NCBI GenBank assembly: GCA_030602105.1
Contig: JAUWAK010000066.1
Coordinates: forward strand, 1 to 6,049
Direction of reading: 5' to 3'
DNA from: Candidatus Aerophobota bacterium
Lineage (GTDB): Bacteria > Aerophobota > Aerophobia > Aerophobales > AE-B3A
Length of the DNA: 6,049 nt
Shown: piece by piece, positions 4,879-6,049 of the stretch
Numbering within the stretch: the first letter of the stretch is position 1
Layout: the number at the start of each line of letters is the position of its first letter
Notes under the pieces: model-generated
The model's input: the letters and a program-made list of their open reading frames with translations, nothing else
Databases searched by the model: none
What the model was told of the DNA's origin: nothing
Program-made: the position numbers and the translations under genes

Positions 4879-5301
4879 ATGGAAGCAAGATTGGTGCGAT
4901 TTGGTGTTTCCATGGATGAGCATCTGCTTCAACGATTTGATAATCTTATATCTCGTAAGTCATATGCCAACAGGTCGGAGGCCGTGAGGGACCTTATCAG
5001 GAACTACTTGGTGGAGGAGGAATGGAGGGAGAAGGGCCGCGAGATGGTAGGAATAATTACCCTGGTTTATGATCACCACACACGCGGACTCGCAGATACT
5101 CTAACTGACCTTCAGCATCATTTCCATGATCTCGTAATCTCTACCATGCATCTACATCTAGATGAGGATAACTGCCTTGAGGTTTTGGTAATCAAGGGGG
5201 TGGTGGACAAAATTAAAACCGTGACTGATAAACTTATAAGTACCCGCGGGGTAAAACACGGGAAGCTGACCATGACCACTACGGGGAAAGGCATACCTTA
5301 G
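4879..5301 (+). CDS. nikR: nickel-responsive transcriptional regulator NikR
   Basis: Homotetrameric Ni(II)-dependent repressor of nickel uptake genes. The 140-residue product has an N-terminal ribbon-helix-helix DNA-binding domain (RLVRFGVSMDEHLLQRFD at 4-21, NRSEAVRDLIRNYL at 31-44). A C-terminal ACT-type metal-binding and tetramerisation domain follows. The four square-planar nickel ligands of E. coli NikR (H76, H87, H89, C95) align with H80, H91, H93 and C99 at a constant offset of four, in QHHFHD...HLHLDEDNC. The ending RGVKHGKL is also typical. Length agrees with the family (about 130-150). ATG at 4879 has an excellent AGGAGG-N5, while the longer open frame begins within the operator and would add a lysine-rich tail foreign to the family. 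Its own promoter carries a NikR box, and cbiM follows after 20 nt. Confidence 0.97.
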   Translation: MEARLVRFGVSMDEHLLQRFDNLISRKSYANRSEAVRDLIRNYLVEEEWREKGREMVGIITLVYDHHTRGLADTLTDLQHHFHDLVISTMHLHLDEDNCLEVLVIKGVVDKIKTVTDKLISTRGVKHGKLTMTTTGKGIP

Positions 5302-5308
5302 ACATTTC

Positions 5309-5314
5309 AGGAGG
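5309..5314 (+). promoter_or_regulatory. ribosome binding site deciding the GTG start of cbiM
   Basis: AGGAGG lies 7 nt before GTG at 5322. The GTG codon places His directly at position 2, as the metal-binding N-terminus of this family requires. Confidence 0.85.
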
Positions 5315-5321
5315 AAATCTC

Positions 5322-5924
5322 GTGCATATCTCAGATGGTGTTTTGTCGGCTCCTGTTTGCCTTGGAGGCTATGTTGCTGCGGCTGGTATTGTGGCGGTTA
5401 GCATTAAGAAGATAAAGGTGGATAACATACCAAAGGTTGCGGTAATGACCTCTGCTTTCTTTGTTGCCTCCCTGATCCATGTCCCTCTCGGCCCCACCAG
5501 TGTGCATCTAATCTTGAACGGTCTGGTAGGGATAATTCTGGGTCCGGTAGCTTTCATCTCCATTTTTGTCGGTCTCATTCTGCAAGCTTTTCTATTTCAA
5601 CACGGCGGGATCACTACCATTGGAATCAACGCCATTATGATGGGAATGCCAGCTTTTCTGGCCTATGCACTATTCAATCTAAGAAATAGATTTGACTTTA
5701 AAAGATGCGAATTCATCTTTGGGGCTCTGGCTGGTGGTTCGGGGGTTTTCTTTGGAATCCTCATTCTGGCATTAGCACTGGTGACTACGGGGAGTGAATT
5801 CAAGGGGGTAGCCAAATATGCAGCTATAGCCCATATCCCAGTGATCATCATCGAGGGAATGATGACCGGTTTCATAGCTTCATTTCTGATGAAGGTAAGA
5901 CCGGAGATTCTCGCAAGAACGTGA
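5322..5924 (+). CDS. cbiM: CbiM/NikM-type ECF transporter substrate-binding (S) component, probably for nickel
   Basis: Integral membrane S component of an energy-coupling-factor importer for Ni2+ or Co2+. It works with a small NikN/CbiN- or NikL-like partner, a CbiQ/NikQ T subunit and a CbiO/NikO ATPase. The 200-residue protein begins MHISDGVL, the family's invariant N-terminus. In NikM structures the Met1 amine and His2 bind the metal together with a His in an SVH motif, here GPTSVHLILNGLVG (57-70) with H62. Several hydrophobic helices follow (about 12-29, 38-55, 66-92, 98-120, 131-155 and 168-190), and the ending FLMKVRPEIL (188-197) is typical. Metal specificity cannot be read from this subunit, but NikR and its operator upstream indicate nickel. 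The stop TGA overlaps the next ATG (TGATG... shares base 5924), implying translational coupling. The Q, O and N parts would lie past the right edge. Confidence 0.95.
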   Translation: MHISDGVLSAPVCLGGYVAAAGIVAVSIKKIKVDNIPKVAVMTSAFFVASLIHVPLGPTSVHLILNGLVGIILGPVAFISIFVGLILQAFLFQHGGITTIGINAIMMGMPAFLAYALFNLRNRFDFKRCEFIFGALAGGSGVFFGILILALALVTTGSEFKGVAKYAAIAHIPVIIIEGMMTGFIASFLMKVRPEILART

Positions 5925-6049
5925 TGGTCAATGGAAAACCAGTCCTTTACGCACAAGTAGAGGTGGAATATTATAATGAAGAAGAGGCAATACAACCTCC
6001 TGCCGATCCCTATATCACTCAGGTGCTCAAGACCGATAGGAATGGCGTG
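5924..6049 (+). CDS. DUF4198/NikK-like protein, start of gene (runs off right edge)
   Basis: The first 42 codons are present and open to the edge. The sequence MVNGKPVLYAQVEVEYYNEEE, then PPADPYITQVLKTDRNGV, resembles the C-terminal immunoglobulin-like domain of DUF4198 proteins (NikK type). These are periplasmic or extracellular accessory proteins often encoded beside NikM-type nickel transporters. ATG at 5924 overlaps the cbiM stop by one base. An in-frame GTG at 5921 is an alternative start. No good Shine-Dalgarno sequence is seen (GGAG lies 17 nt away), so translation is probably coupled to cbiM. Oddly, the reading begins directly in the C-terminal domain: there is no signal peptide and no N-terminal DUF4198 half. 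It could be a standalone short form with a membrane segment further on, or a 5'-truncated remnant. Confidence 0.7.
   Translation, partial: MVNGKPVLYAQVEVEYYNEEEAIQPPADPYITQVLKTDRNGV

Noticed and set aside
1..6049. CRISPR array, insertion sequence, integrase or toxin-antitoxin genes
   Set aside because: I saw no regularly spaced direct repeats, transposase or recombinase motifs, or terminal inverted repeats. All long frames are accounted for by the listed genes.

Overview
This window comes from a bacterial chromosome. The signs are a bacterial-type tRNA-Pro(UGG) with an encoded CCA, sigma70-like promoters, Shine-Dalgarno sites before every gene, and frequent TTG/GTG starts. Base composition is moderate: about 53% G+C in a stretch of gpgS that I counted and about 40% in ino1. 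The gene set (inositol-phosphate synthase, glucosyl-3-phosphoglycerate synthase, family 4 Fe-S uracil-DNA glycosylase, NikR/CbiM nickel uptake) suits an anaerobic, possibly thermophilic or osmo-adapted, deep-branching or uncultured lineage. The sequence alone does not fix the phylum.

Left part (1-992, minus strand). A promoter with near-consensus boxes drives tRNA-Pro. Downstream lies about 200 nt of non-coding sequence with strong inverted repeats, ending in an intrinsic terminator (hairpin plus eight U). Just past the terminator is the ribosome binding site and start of ino1, which runs off the left edge. This non-coding block is the least explained part of the window. It is either the tRNA transcript's trailer with an independent RNA, or an attenuator-type leader of ino1.

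Middle part (1092-4180, plus strand). A TTGACT-N17-TACAGT promoter precedes three co-directional genes: gpgS (glucosyl-3-phosphoglycerate synthase, first step to glucosylglycerate), a GT4-type glycosyltransferase that probably extends or uses the product, and a family 4 uracil-DNA glycosylase. Gaps are 72 and 33 nt with no clear terminator between them. No phosphatase for glucosylphosphoglycerate is present in the window.

Convergent to these is a small membrane-anchored coiled-coil/TPR-like protein gene on the minus strand (4212-4613), with its own strong promoter.

Right part (4728-6049, plus strand). A nickel regulon: a perfect 12-bp inverted repeat containing GTGTTAC-N13-GTAACAC overlaps the -10 box of a promoter. 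It is followed by nikR (140 aa, all four high-affinity Ni ligands present), cbiM/nikM (the ECF transporter S component), and the start of a DUF4198/NikK-like gene that overlaps cbiM by one base. The layout implies nickel-dependent autorepression of the whole uptake operon.
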